A stretch of DNA of 64,000 nucleotides from Bacteroidota bacterium. Lineage in GTDB: Bacteria > Bacteroidota > Bacteroidia > Sphingobacteriales > Sphingobacteriaceae. Within the stretch, counting starts at the first letter, position 1; each line of letters begins with the position of its first letter. The notes beneath the pieces are model-generated. The model was not told where the DNA came from. It saw nothing but the letters and a program-made list of their open reading frames with translations, and ran no database searches. Where the stretch lies: contig JAFDZM010000046.1 of assembly GCA_018266915.1 (NCBI GenBank), positions 1-64,000 of the forward strand, written 5' to 3'. This document shows, one piece after another, positions 50,183 through 59,173 of the stretch. Position numbers and translations under genes: made by a program.

Positions 50183-52582
50183 ATGAAAATCTCTTATAAT
50201 TGGCTTAAACAATTTATTGATACAGATAAAACTCCTGAACAGCTATCGCAGATACTGACCGGCATTGGGCTGGAAGTAGAAAGCCTGGAAAAAGTACAGG
50301 CTATTCCCGGCGGACTGGAAGGTTTGGTGATCGGTTATGTGAAAGATACCCGTCAGCACCCTAATGCCGATAGGTTGAAAATTACCCAGGTAGATGCGGG
50401 AACAGGTGCAGAATTGCAAATAGTTTGCGGTGCGTCAAACGTGGCAGCCGGACAAAAAGTAGTGGTTGCTACAGTCGGAACAACCGTTTACCCCATCAAA
50501 GGAGAACCATTTAAAATCAATAAATCTAAAATACGCGGTGAAGAATCGGAAGGAATGATCTGCGCTGAGGACGAGATCGGTTTGGGCGAATCTCATGAAG
50601 GCATCATGGTGCTGGATGCAGACGCTCCGATCGGTGATCTGGCTAAAGATTACTTCAAAGTAACTGATGATTACTTGTACGAGATCGGTTTGACACCCAA
50701 CCGTGCCGATGCAGCATCTCATTTAGGAACTGCACGTGATATTGCCGCTTTTATCAAAACGCATATCAATAAGCCCGATCTTTCAGCATTTAAAGTAGAT
50801 AATACTAGTCGCCCCATTGAAGTGGTGGTTGAGAATGCAATTGCTTGCCCGCGTTATTCAAGCTTGACTATCTCAGGCGTTGAAGTAAAAGATTCGCCCA
50901 AATGGTTAAAAGAGAAACTAAGCGTAATAGGTGTAAGGTCGATCAATAATATCGTTGATATTACCAATTACGTACTTCATGGATTAGGTCAGCCTTTGCA
51001 TGCGTTTGATGCTGATGCAATAAAAGGTAATAAGGTAATTGTTGGCACCACTCCGGAAGGAACTATATTCAAGACGCTGGACGAAGTTGACCGCAAATTA
51101 TCTGCCGATGATTTGATGATCAACAATGCTGAGGCGCCGATGTGTATTGCAGGTGTGTTTGGTGGTATTGGCTCAGGTGTGAAGGAAACTACTAAAAACA
51201 TTTTCCTGGAAAGCGCTTACTTCAATCCTGTTTGGGTGCGCAAGACATCCAAAAGACACGGATTGAAAACTGATGCTTCTTTCCGTTTTGAGCGTGGTAC
51301 CGATCCGAATATCACCGTTACTGCATTGAAATATGCCGCTTTACTAATAAAGGAGCTTGCTGCTGGAACGATTTCATCTGAAATATCGGATATCTATCCA
51401 AATCCGGTAGCTCCGTTTGAGGTGGACATTACATACAAGAATGTCGACAGGCTGATTGGTAAATCAATCACTCACCAGGAAATTAAATCGATCATCAAAG
51501 CATTAGATATCGAGATAGTTAGCGAATCTGAAAAAGGATTATCATTGAAAGTGCCTCCTTACCGCGTCGATGTTACCCGCGAAGTGGATGTGATAGAAGA
51601 GATACTGCGTATTTACGGTTATAACAATATCGAAATACCTACCCAGATTAGGGCATCGCTGAATAATTCAATGCGTCCGGAGAAAGATGATGTGCAGAAC
51701 GTCATATCCGACATATTGAGCGCGAATGGTTTTAATGAGATTCTATCGAACTCATTAACTAAATCAGCTTATTCAAATAACCTGGATACTGCGGTAAAAA
51801 TTCTGAACCCATTGAGTAGTGATTTGGATGTGATGCGCCAAAGCATGATGTTTTCCGGTTTGGAAGCTATTGCCTACAATCAAAACAGAAGAAACTCTGA
51901 CTTGAAATTATACGAGTTCGGTAAGGTTTACAGCGTAAAAGATGAAAAGTATGCCGAGACTCAGCGTTTCGCTATATTCCTAACCGGTGCTGATAAAGAG
52001 GAGCAGTGGAATCAGAAACCACAGCAATTCTCGTTCTACAGAATAAAAGCGGTTGTTGATGCCCTGATTCAAAGACTGAATATCCGCGATTATACTGTGG
52101 AGGATGCTACTTGCAGCAAAATGGCTTTTGGCTTACAGTATATGCGTAATGGCAAGCAGTTAGTGAAGTTCGGTGCGATAAATAAAGACGCATTGAAGAA
52201 GGTGGATATAGAGAAAGAGGTGTTTTATGCTGATTTTAACTTCGACCTGGTGCTGGCCGCTGTAAAGAAGAATAAAATTGTTTACCAGGAAGTATCCAAG
52301 TTCCCGGCAGTACGCCGCGACTTGTCAATGCTGGTGGATACGCAAGTTACTTTCGGGCAATTGAAGCAGATCGCGCAAAAAACTGAACGTAAGTTGCTGA
52401 AAGATGTGAATGTGTTTGACGTTTACCAGGGTGATAAACTACCGGTAGGTAAAAAGTCGTACGCTTTAAGTTTTACTTTACAAGACGAAGAAAAAACTTT
52501 GACAGACAAAACAATAGATAGCATAATCCAAAAATTAATTTATAATTTCGGAAAAGAAGCAGGAGCGGAGATAAGGAAGTAA
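50183..52582 (+). CDS. pheT: Phenylalanyl-tRNA synthetase beta subunit
   Basis: The 799-residue product is the large subunit of the alpha2-beta2 enzyme. It shows the N-terminal tRNA-binding OB domain (GLVIGYVKDTRQHPNADRL), the B3/B4 editing region, the B5 domains and the C-terminal anticodon-binding fold (YQGDKLPVGKKSYALSFTLQDEEKTL). Length is normal (about 795-815). pheS is not adjacent, as usual in Bacteroidota. A promoter and a leader with a 19-bp hairpin precede it. Confidence 0.97.
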   Translation: MKISYNWLKQFIDTDKTPEQLSQILTGIGLEVESLEKVQAIPGGLEGLVIGYVKDTRQHPNADRLKITQVDAGTGAELQIVCGASNVAAGQKVVVATVGTTVYPIKGEPFKINKSKIRGEESEGMICAEDEIGLGESHEGIMVLDADAPIGDLAKDYFKVTDDYLYEIGLTPNRADAASHLGTARDIAAFIKTHINKPDLSAFKVDNTSRPIEVVVENAIACPRYSSLTISGVEVKDSPKWLKEKLSVIGVRSINNIVDITNYVLHGLGQPLHAFDADAIKGNKVIVGTTPEGTIFKTLDEVDRKLSADDLMINNAEAPMCIAGVFGGIGSGVKETTKNIFLESAYFNPVWVRKTSKRHGLKTDASFRFERGTDPNITVTALKYAALLIKELAAGTISSEISDIYPNPVAPFEVDITYKNVDRLIGKSITHQEIKSIIKALDIEIVSESEKGLSLKVPPYRVDVTREVDVIEEILRIYGYNNIEIPTQIRASLNNSMRPEKDDVQNVISDILSANGFNEILSNSLTKSAYSNNLDTAVKILNPLSSDLDVMRQSMMFSGLEAIAYNQNRRNSDLKLYEFGKVYSVKDEKYAETQRFAIFLTGADKEEQWNQKPQQFSFYRIKAVVDALIQRLNIRDYTVEDATCSKMAFGLQYMRNGKQLVKFGAINKDALKKVDIEKEVFYADFNFDLVLAAVKKNKIVYQEVSKFPAVRRDLSMLVDTQVTFGQLKQIAQKTERKLLKDVNVFDVYQGDKLPVGKKSYALSFTLQDEEKTLTDKTIDSIIQKLIYNFGKEAGAEIRK

Positions 52583-52655
52583 TTAGCGAATGAGTGAATT
52601 AGTGAATGACTGATTTAAAAACATTCACTAATTCGCTAATTCACTAAATCACTAA
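52583..52655. repeat. Word palindrome, TTAGTGAA type
   Basis: Left arm directly after the pheT stop: TTAGCGAA, TGAGTGAA, TTAGTGAA, TGACTGAT (52583-52616). Right arm 52622-52655 reads inverted TTAGTGAT, TTAGTGAA, TTAGCGAA, TTAGTGAA. The loop is only five bases. This is the cleanest example of the architecture. Confidence 0.9.
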
Positions 52656-52664
52656 TTTAAACCA

Positions 52665-52952
52665 ATGACAACAGCCGACCAGTTAAATAATGTAATATCC
52701 AAAACCGAACGCCTGATAGAGCTTTGCTCTGTCTTGCAGGAGGAAAATGATTTGTTGAAACTGGAAAATCAGTCGCTTAATTCGGCTGTAAAAGTGAGTA
52801 AAGATAAGATCGATGAACTTGAGCAGAAGATGAAAGTGCTTAAGATGGCGAAGTCGTTTTCAGAGACCAACGAAAAAACTCTTGACATAAAGCAAAAAAT
52901 TAACGAATTTGTGCAAGAAATTGATAAGTGTATTGTATTACTGAAAAAGTAG
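52665..52952 (+). CDS. Small coiled-coil protein, ZapB-like
   Basis: The 95-residue product is almost wholly heptad coiled coil (SKTERLIELCSVLQEENDLL, ENQSLNSAVKVSKDKIDELE) with no signal or anchor. It lies 21 bases upstream of zapA on the same strand. In the Bacteroidota this position next to zapA is commonly filled by such a coiled-coil protein; a ZapB-like role at the division ring is inferred from context only. Confidence 0.8.
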   Translation: MTTADQLNNVISKTERLIELCSVLQEENDLLKLENQSLNSAVKVSKDKIDELEQKMKVLKMAKSFSETNEKTLDIKQKINEFVQEIDKCIVLLKK

Positions 52953-52973
52953 TGCAAAAAGTGAATCGCTCAA

Positions 52974-53264
52974 ATGGGAGAAATCTCCATAAAAATAAAT
53001 ATTGCTGACAGAGTTTACCCCTTAAAGGTAAACATGGAAGAAGAAGAAATTATACGCAGGGCAGCTAAGCTGATCAACGACCGGATAAAAGAATATCAAG
53101 AGAATTATGCGGTCAGGGATAAACAGGATCTGCTTTCGATGTGTGTGCTGCATTACGCAACATCCTCATTAAAAGCGGAAAAGAAGGTGATGGTAGAAGA
53201 CACGGAGGTGGCGGATAAGGTTTATCATTTGGATCACTTGTTGTCTGAATTTTTCTCGAAGTAA
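52974..53264 (+). CDS. zapA: Cell division protein ZapA
   Basis: The 96-residue product matches ZapA, which bundles FtsZ filaments: GEISIKINIADRVYPLKVNMEEEEIIRRAAKLINDRI, then a C-terminal coiled coil with CVLHYATSSLKAEKK. Length is normal. The location between the coiled-coil gene and the 6S RNA/rny is the conserved arrangement that I would expect in this group. Confidence 0.92.
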   Translation: MGEISIKINIADRVYPLKVNMEEEEIIRRAAKLINDRIKEYQENYAVRDKQDLLSMCVLHYATSSLKAEKKVMVEDTEVADKVYHLDHLLSEFFSK

Positions 53265-53298
53265 TAACGTTCTTTACACATACTGAGCAAAATAAGAT

Positions 53299-53469
53299 TT
53301 AACCGCAGTTAAATTTTAGGTTTCACTATTAAAAACTTAACGCTTCAATATCCGCGGATCAAGAAGGTATACGTTACTTACTCACGCAGTACTTAACGAC
53401 GGCCCGGTCCCAACACCTGATTTGAGGTTTTTCAATACATGACACTTAAAAATTAGTTGCGGTTTTTTT
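53299..53469 (+). ncRNA. ssrS: 6S RNA (SsrS), probable
   Basis: Between zapA and rny lies about 170 bases with no frame. Its ends form a 17-bp closing stem: AACCGCAGTTAAATTTT (53301-53317) pairs, with a few wobbles, with AAAAATTAGTTGCGGTT (53448-53464), followed by a T7 run. Internal short stems and a large AT-rich middle resemble 6S RNA, which mimics an open promoter to hold RNA polymerase. Position next to zapA agrees with what I recall for this phylum. The exact ends are estimates. Confidence 0.7.
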
Positions 53470-53488
53470 ATTTATATAAACTTAAAAC

Positions 53489-55054
53489 ATGACTGTAGTA
53501 TTATACATCGTTATTGGGCTACTGGCTGGTATCCCCACAGGGGTAGTTATAGGCCGGTATATGCTTAGAAAGCTCTTCAAAGACCAGGAGCAGGCAGCCC
53601 AGACCAAAGTAAAAAAGATATTGAAAGACGCCGAAAACGACGCTGAAATATTAAGAAAGAACAAATTGCTGGAAGCTAAGGAGAAATTTCTTCAGATGAA
53701 AGCGGAGCATGAGAACGAGATCAACTCAAAAAACAGCGCGATCAATCAGCGCGAAAATGGTGTAAAGCAGAAGGAGCAATCTCTTAACCAGCGGTTGGAA
53801 AATATATCGCGCAAGGAAACGGAGATGGATAATGTGCGTAAGAACCTGGAAAGACAAACAGAACTTGCTGTTAAGAAGCAGGAAGAAGTGGAGCATCTTA
53901 AACAGCAGCATGTGGATCAACTGGAAACCATTGCCGGTATATCTGCTGAAGAAGCTAAAAATCAATTGGTAGATAACCTTCGCGAAGAGGCCCGTACCAA
54001 GGCCATGATGCAGATAAAAGACATCGTAGATGAGGCCAAACTGACGGCTACCAAAGAAGCTAAAAAGATCGTTATCCAAACCATTCAGCGTACCGCTACG
54101 GAGAGCGCTATTGAGAACACCGTTTCTATTTTCAATATTGAAAATGATGAGATCAAAGGCCGTATTATCGGTCGCGAGGGTAGGAATATCCGCGCGCTGG
54201 AGGCTGCTACTGGTATAGAAATTATCGTGGATGACACTCCGGAAGCGATCATTCTTTCAGGCTTTGACCCGGTTCGCCGTGAAATTGCCCGTTTGGCCAT
54301 GCACCGCCTGGTAACTGATGGTCGTATTCACCCGGCACGTATTGAGGAGGTTGTTGCCAAAACCAAAAAACAGATAGAAGAAGAAATAGTAGAAATAGGG
54401 GAGCGTACCGTGATTGACTTAGGTATCCACGGTTTGCATCCAGAACTGATCCGTATGGTTGGCCGTATGCGCTACCGCTCATCTTACGGACAGAACCTGT
54501 TACAGCACTCACGTGAGGTAGCTAATTTCTGTGCTACCATGGCTGCTGAATTAGGCCTGAATGTGAAACTGGCAAAACGTGCCGGTTTACTGCATGACAT
54601 CGGTAAAGTGCCTGATGATAACCCTGAATTGCCTCACGCAATTTTAGGTATGCAACTGGCCGAGAAGTTTAAAGAACACCCTGAAGTATGCAACGCCATC
54701 GGCGCCCACCACGATGAAATTGAGATGACCTCGATGCTGTCGCCAATTATCCAGGCTTGCGACGCTATTTCTGGCGCTCGCCCCGGTGCACGCCGCGAGG
54801 TAGTTGAAAGCTATATCAAACGTCTGAAAGAACTGGAAGAACTGGCATTATCATACCCTGGCGTAGAGAAAACCTTTGCAATCCAGGCTGGCCGTGAACT
54901 GCGTGTTGTGGTCGAAAGCGAAAAGATATCTGACGCACAATCAGAAATTTTAGCTGCTGATATCTCCAACCGCATTCAGACTGAAATGACCTATCCAGGT
55001 CAGATCAAAGTAACCGTGATCAGGGAAACCCGTTCAGTTGCTTTTGCAAAATAA
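53489..55054 (+). CDS. rny: Ribonuclease Y
   Basis: This membrane-anchored endoribonuclease starts mRNA decay. The 521-residue product has an N-terminal helix ([20 protein letters not shown]), a long coiled coil (about 25-180), a KH domain (about 210-275; [15 protein letters not shown]) and an HD domain (about 335-430; LLHDIGKV with the HD dyad). Length is normal. A hairpin repeat that can terminate follows. Confidence 0.97.
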   Translation: MTVVLYIVIGLLAGIPTGVVIGRYMLRKLFKDQEQAAQTKVKKILKDAENDAEILRKNKLLEAKEKFLQMKAEHENEINSKNSAINQRENGVKQKEQSLNQRLENISRKETEMDNVRKNLERQTELAVKKQEEVEHLKQQHVDQLETIAGISAEEAKNQLVDNLREEARTKAMMQIKDIVDEAKLTATKEAKKIVIQTIQRTATESAIENTVSIFNIENDEIKGRIIGREGRNIRALEAATGIEIIVDDTPEAIILSGFDPVRREIARLAMHRLVTDGRIHPARIEEVVAKTKKQIEEEIVEIGERTVIDLGIHGLHPELIRMVGRMRYRSSYGQNLLQHSREVANFCATMAAELGLNVKLAKRAGLLHDIGKVPDDNPELPHAILGMQLAEKFKEHPEVCNAIGAHHDEIEMTSMLSPIIQACDAISGARPGARREVVESYIKRLKELEELALSYPGVEKTFAIQAGRELRVVVESEKISDAQSEILAADISNRIQTEMTYPGQIKVTVIRETRSVAFAK

Positions 55055-55063
55055 GAGAGCGTA

Positions 55064-55102
55064 GCCTCACCCCAAACCCCTCTCCAAAAGGAGAGGGGCT
55101 TT
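55064..55102 (+). terminator. CCTCACCCC hairpin repeat acting as rny terminator
   Basis: CCCCTCTCC (55077-55085), AAAA, GGAGAGGGG (55090-55098), then CTTTATATTTTT. The 5' flank CCTCACCCCAAA marks a dispersed repeat also at 28472-28506. Strong stem and T-rich tail fit a terminator. Confidence 0.8.
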
Positions 55103-55113
55103 ATATTTTTATT

Positions 55114-55647
55114 GTGGCGAATAACAAATCTTCAAATAAAGCTGCTCCGGCTAAGGCTGTTGCCCGGCCAATTGATCGGTATTTTGATCAATATGCTGAA
55201 CATCACCAAAGCCCGGCCAATAAACTGATCCATTGGATATGTGTGCCGCTGATTGTATTCAGCATATTCGGTTTGGTGTGGGCAATTCCTTTCCCTTATT
55301 TGAAGTTTTTAGGCTCGTATAATGGCTTTTTCAATTGGGCATCATTCCTGATGGCAGCTGTTATTTATTATTATTATAAGCTGTCGCCTACTTTGTCCTA
55401 TTTTATGCTGTTCGTGCTGATGGGCTTTAGCTATGGGGTGATTGAACTGGCCGATTGGCAAAAAGCAGGCGGCCCTGCCTTGTGGCTCATATGTCTTGTA
55501 ATATTTGTATTAGCATGGATAGGACAATTTATCGGTCATAAAATAGAGGGTAAGAAACCTTCATTTATAGAGGATCTGAAGTTTCTGCTTATCGGGCCAG
55601 TATGGCTGTTGCACTTTATCCTGAAAAAGCTTTCGATCCGGTATTAA
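55114..55647 (+). CDS. Mpo1-like (DUF962) membrane protein
   Basis: The 177-residue product has four hydrophobic helices and the DUF962 motifs: DRYFDQYAEHHQSPANKLIHW with His residues, and QFIGHKIEGKKPSFIEDLKFLLIGPVWLL. The yeast homologue Mpo1 is an Fe(II) dioxygenase of 2-hydroxy fatty acids in the membrane; Bacteroidota sphingolipids and hydroxy acids would be plausible substrates, but this is inference. The start is GTG at 55114, right after the terminator repeat. An N-terminal Ala/Lys-rich stretch precedes the domain. Confidence 0.85.
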   Translation: MANNKSSNKAAPAKAVARPIDRYFDQYAEHHQSPANKLIHWICVPLIVFSIFGLVWAIPFPYLKFLGSYNGFFNWASFLMAAVIYYYYKLSPTLSYFMLFVLMGFSYGVIELADWQKAGGPALWLICLVIFVLAWIGQFIGHKIEGKKPSFIEDLKFLLIGPVWLLHFILKKLSIRY

Positions 55648-55650
55648 AGA

Positions 55651-56292
55651 TCAAATGCTGTTAAGCACAATGATCTCAATGGCATCCGTTACATTTTTGC
55701 ATTTGTTAGCCGATGCTTCCAATGAGAATAAGACGTCCCGGTGTTTGATGAGTTTAATAGCGTCTTTTTCCCTGGCAAAAAGATCAGCCAAAGCATGAGA
55801 ATATATTAAATCAGTACGGTGTTCGTAATCCTTCGTTAAGCGGCATGAAGCCAGCATAGCTTCCGTATCAACTATTTTGCTTAATCCATTGATCAGTTTT
55901 TGCAGTTCAATACACGATAGCTTAATATATTTCACGATCTCATGGATAGCAGGCATAAATACATTTATTTCATATAAATTAATTCTGCCAGCCGCTTCAT
56001 GAATATTATCGGCTACGTCATCAATGGCCGATGCCAGTATGTGAATGTCCTTACGGTTAAGCGGTGTGAAGAATACTTTATCTAATCCAAGATAAACTTT
56101 GTGCGTAATTTCATCCCCGTTTTCTTCTAAAGCATTGATCTGCTTGAATAAATGCTCACGATCAACAACTGACTCCGTTTCTACTACAGCCGAAAGCAAT
56201 TCAGACATCTCTACAATATTCTTTCCCGCCTGGTCAAATAATCCATAAAATAAGGCCCGGTGCGAGAAAAAATCAAAAAACAGGTTACGCAT
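55651..56292 (-). CDS. PhoU-like DUF47 protein
   Basis: The 213-residue product (start at ATG 56292) is the all-helical DUF47/TIGR00153 family: LLSAVVETESVVDREHLFKQINALEENGDEITHKVYLGLDK, DIHILASAIDDVADNIHEAAGR. These proteins usually sit next to a Pit phosphate permease, which is absent here. It is divergent from the porin-pst cluster, so a regulatory link to phosphate is likely but unproven. A TTG at 56316 overlaps the -7 element (56321-56314, TAATTTTG) and is rejected. Confidence 0.88.
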   Translation of the reverse strand: MRNLFFDFFSHRALFYGLFDQAGKNIVEMSELLSAVVETESVVDREHLFKQINALEENGDEITHKVYLGLDKVFFTPLNRKDIHILASAIDDVADNIHEAAGRINLYEINVFMPAIHEIVKYIKLSCIELQKLINGLSKIVDTEAMLASCRLTKDYEHRTDLIYSHALADLFAREKDAIKLIKHRDVLFSLEASANKCKNVTDAIEIIVLNSI

Positions 56293-56313
56293 ATCAGATA
56301 TATATTCTAACTG

Positions 56314-56321
56314 CAAAATTA
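56314..56321 (-). promoter_or_regulatory. Likely -7 element for the DUF47 gene
   Basis: Minus-strand TAATTTTG fits TAnnTTTG; it lies 21 bases before the ATG at 56292. Confidence 0.5.
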
Positions 56322-56501
56322 CCTGCTGAGTATTAAGGCATCATTAATCCATATCAATCCAATGTTAAGTAATTGTTATTTTATAATAAAAAAGGCTTAT
56401 TTGTATAAATTGCTGATTTTTAATACGTTGTGAATTTATTAACTAATAATTTAATCGATTTTATTGATGCTGAATTGTTTAGTTAGGTTAAACTTAATGT
56501 T

Positions 56502-56565
56502 GGCATAATATTACCAAATCTTAATCATGTGTTAACATTAAGGTAATGCACGGGATGCAACTTTG
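56502..56565 (+). promoter_or_regulatory. Candidate phosphate-regulated promoter of the porin-pst operon
   Basis: CAACTTTG (56558-56565; one base off the -7 consensus) lies 29 bases before the porin ATG. Its -33 region is replaced by TTAA-type direct repeats at an 11-base period, TTAATCATGTG and TTAACATTAAG (56521-56542), in the style of a PhoB box. No established Bacteroidota Pho box consensus was available to me, so this is tentative. Confidence 0.4.
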
Positions 56566-56594
56566 ACCCGAAATTTAATTTAACCTCACCAGAC

Positions 56595-57950
56595 ATGGAA
56601 AGAAAGTTTACAAAACTCACGGGATCAATTCTAATATTGGTCCTTTTATTGGTTGGTTTTAACGCCAAAGCGCAAACCAATTTCGCTTCAAATGAGAAGC
56701 TTAAAAAAGAAACAAAAAAAGATTCATCTGCTGCTGCACTTACTGAAACTAAAGCAACTGCAAAGCCAGCTGAAGACACTACCTGGAAACCTCAAAGAAG
56801 AATCTGGGGTTATACCTTCGGTGACTTTTACTACAATGCTCATGCAGATGCAACAAACAGGGGATCGGAAAGCATGTACAATGGCGTACCAACTTACAGA
56901 AATGCGTTCCAATTCCGTCGTTTGTATTTAGGGTATGATTATGATATCACTAAAAAATTCAAAGCAGAAGTGTTGCTGGCATCAGAGCCGAATGCAAATA
57001 CCGGTGTTAATGGTGCGACTTCTATTCAGAATGGGGACAACCTGGTTGATGGTAAAATGTCGTTCTGGATCAAGAACTTTAATATTAGGGTTAGAGATCT
57101 ATGGACTGGTACCGACTTTGTTATCGGTGAAATGGGTACCCCTGGTTTCGCATTGAATGAGCCAGGAACTAACGGCCCTAACTCACTTTCGGAAACTACC
57201 TGGGCTTATCGTTCAATTGAAAAGACTATCACCGACTTCCACAAAAACAATTCATACGATGTTGGTGCTGCATTACAAGGAACATTTGACCCTAAAACTA
57301 AAAACTTTGGATATGTTTTAATGGTTGGTAATAATAGCCAGGCTAGCCTGTTATCGGCCGGTAATGCTGCGACTGGTTTTTATAAAATTGTTTATGGTGA
57401 CCTTTGGGGTAAATTCCTAAACCAGAAACTATATGTTGATATATACGCTGACTATGCCAAAACTGCTCCGGCTACCGCAGCTATTCCCGGTCAGGAGCAT
57501 AATATGTACAAAATATTCGCTTCATATTCTACCAAACCAATTACTTTCGGTGTTGAAGCGTACACCCAAAAATTTGCCAGTGGTGTAACTAATTCAACTA
57601 CTAAAGCACCTGAAGATGCAACCGCTCAGGCTCTTTCAATATGGGTAAGAGGTCCGGTTGCGAAAAGCCTGAACTACTTTGCTCGTTTTGATACTTATAA
57701 CCCTAATACTGATTTTAACGCTGCAGACTCATATACAACTAACACCAATTATGGTGCTTATAACCCAACTGTTAAAGAAAAATTCTACACTGCTGGTTTA
57801 GACTACAATCCGACTAAAAATGTACATTTTATGCCAAACATTTGGTTAATTGATTATTCTGATAACAGGGCATCAACCACTACCGGTTATGTGCCTAATG
57901 ATCATAACCTGGTTTATAGATTCACTTTCTACTACACTTTCGGTAAATAA
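56595..57950 (+). CDS. Outer-membrane porin, phosphate-selective (OprO/OprP-like)
   Basis: The 451-residue product has a signal peptide (cleavage near AKAQ, about residue 24), then a Lys/Ala-rich periplasmic stretch (about 30-60), then a barrel of about 16 strands beginning RRIWGYTFGDFYYNAHADA and ending VYRFTFYYTFGK. Such proteins bring phosphate across the outer membrane when pst genes are induced. It lies 33 bases before pstS on the same strand, so it is the first gene of a porin-pstS transcript. The phosphate link is from context. Confidence 0.8.
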   Translation: MERKFTKLTGSILILVLLLVGFNAKAQTNFASNEKLKKETKKDSSAAALTETKATAKPAEDTTWKPQRRIWGYTFGDFYYNAHADATNRGSESMYNGVPTYRNAFQFRRLYLGYDYDITKKFKAEVLLASEPNANTGVNGATSIQNGDNLVDGKMSFWIKNFNIRVRDLWTGTDFVIGEMGTPGFALNEPGTNGPNSLSETTWAYRSIEKTITDFHKNNSYDVGAALQGTFDPKTKNFGYVLMVGNNSQASLLSAGNAATGFYKIVYGDLWGKFLNQKLYVDIYADYAKTAPATAAIPGQEHNMYKIFASYSTKPITFGVEAYTQKFASGVTNSTTKAPEDATAQALSIWVRGPVAKSLNYFARFDTYNPNTDFNAADSYTTNTNYGAYNPTVKEKFYTAGLDYNPTKNVHFMPNIWLIDYSDNRASTTTGYVPNDHNLVYRFTFYYTFGK

Positions 57951-57983
57951 GAATAGCATTTAAAAAGAGCAAAAACGCAAACC

Positions 57984-59024
57984 ATGAAAATAACTAAAAG
58001 TATCAAGTTAGCAGTTGTTGCGATAGCAGCATCATCCTTCGCACTATCAGCTGCGGCGCAGGATAACACACTATTGGGTGCAGGAAGTACATTTGTATAT
58101 CCTCTGTTCTCAAAGATTTTTTCAAAATACACTGCTTCAAAAGTAAACTACCAATCAATTGGTTCAGGTGGCGGTATATTACAGCTTACTAACAAAACTG
58201 TTGATTTTGGCGATTCTGATGCTCCGTTAAACGAGGATCAAACTAAAAAGATGAGCGCTCCTGTTCTGCACATCCCAATGACTTCAGGTGCTGTTGTTGT
58301 TACTTACAACGTACCAGGTGTTAAAGGTGGTTTGAACCTGAGCGGTAAGGATCTTGCTGATATCTTCCTTGGTAAAATTACCAAATGGAACAGCCCTGAG
58401 ATCGCTGACGCTAACAAAGGCGTAGCTCTTCCTGATCTTCCGATCGTTGTAGTTCACCGTTCAGACGGTAGCGGTACATCGTTCATCTTTACTGATTATT
58501 TAACTAAAGTAAACCCTGATTGGGCTAAAAAAGTAGGTAAAGCAAGTGCTGTTAACTGGCCGGCTGGTTTAGGTGGTAAAGGCAGCGAAGGCGTTTCAGG
58601 TTTAGTAAAACAAACTCCGGGTGCTATCACTTATGTAGAGTTGGCTTATGCTAAACAAAACGGTATGGCTTTCGCAAACATCCAAAACAAAAGCGGTAAA
58701 TACATCGCTCCAACTATCGAAGCTACTACTTTAGCAAGCAACGTTACTATCCCTGCAGATTCAAAAGTGTCAATCACTAACACTGACAATCCTAAAGGTT
58801 ACCCAATTGCCAGCTTTACATGGGCTTTGATTTACAAAGAACAGAATTACAATGGCCGTTCAAAAGCCCGCGCTACTGAACTGTTGAAATTATTGTGGTA
58901 CAACGTTCACCAGGGACAGGCAGAGTGCGCTCCTTTGAACTATGCACCGCTTTCAAAATCAGCTGTTAAAGCTGCTGAGGCAATTTTGAAATCAGCTACT
59001 TACGGTGGTAAACCAATTTTATAA
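57984..59024 (+). CDS. pstS: Phosphate ABC transporter substrate-binding protein PstS
   Basis: The 346-residue periplasmic protein has a signal peptide (SAAAQD cleavage) and the ligand motifs GAGSTFVYPLFSKIF, SIGSGGGILQL, HRSDGSGTSFIFTDYL and GKGSEGVSG, which bind the phosphate oxygens. Length is normal. It is separated from pstC by a word palindrome and a hairpin, which could reduce downstream expression relative to PstS. Confidence 0.96.
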   Translation: MKITKSIKLAVVAIAASSFALSAAAQDNTLLGAGSTFVYPLFSKIFSKYTASKVNYQSIGSGGGILQLTNKTVDFGDSDAPLNEDQTKKMSAPVLHIPMTSGAVVVTYNVPGVKGGLNLSGKDLADIFLGKITKWNSPEIADANKGVALPDLPIVVVHRSDGSGTSFIFTDYLTKVNPDWAKKVGKASAVNWPAGLGGKGSEGVSGLVKQTPGAITYVELAYAKQNGMAFANIQNKSGKYIAPTIEATTLASNVTIPADSKVSITNTDNPKGYPIASFTWALIYKEQNYNGRSKARATELLKLLWYNVHQGQAECAPLNYAPLSKSAVKAAEAILKSATYGGKPIL

Positions 59025-59030
59025 TTAATT

Positions 59031-59109
59031 AGAATCAAGAAACAAGAGTCAAGAACCAACTGAATTATTCATCAAAAGTCCTGACTCTTGAATCCTGATT
59101 CTTGACTCT
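59031..59109. repeat. Word palindrome, AGAATCA type, between pstS and pstC
   Basis: Left arm 59031-59060: AGAATCA, AGAAACA, AGAGTCA, AGAACCA (7-base period). Right arm 59078-59109 inverted: AGAGTCA, AGAATCA, GGATTCA, AGAGTCA. It sits inside the pst operon. Confidence 0.85.
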
Positions 59110-59113
59110 ATAT

Positions 59114-59147
59114 AATTACCAGCCTCTTCAACAGGGTGCTGGTAATT
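59114..59147 (+). terminator. Hairpin between pstS and pstC (possible attenuator)
   Basis: A perfect 10-bp stem (AATTACCAGC with GCTGGTAATT) and 14-base loop are followed by GTTTTG, 27 bases before pstC. The poor T run suggests partial termination or 3' protection of a pstS message. Confidence 0.6.
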
Positions 59148-59173
59148 GTTTTGTAAAGCATAACCAATATTTT

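Noticed and set aside
54249..54512. 87-codon minus-strand frame inside rny
   Set aside because: It is a shadow of the well-conserved KH-HD coding region and shows no family features.
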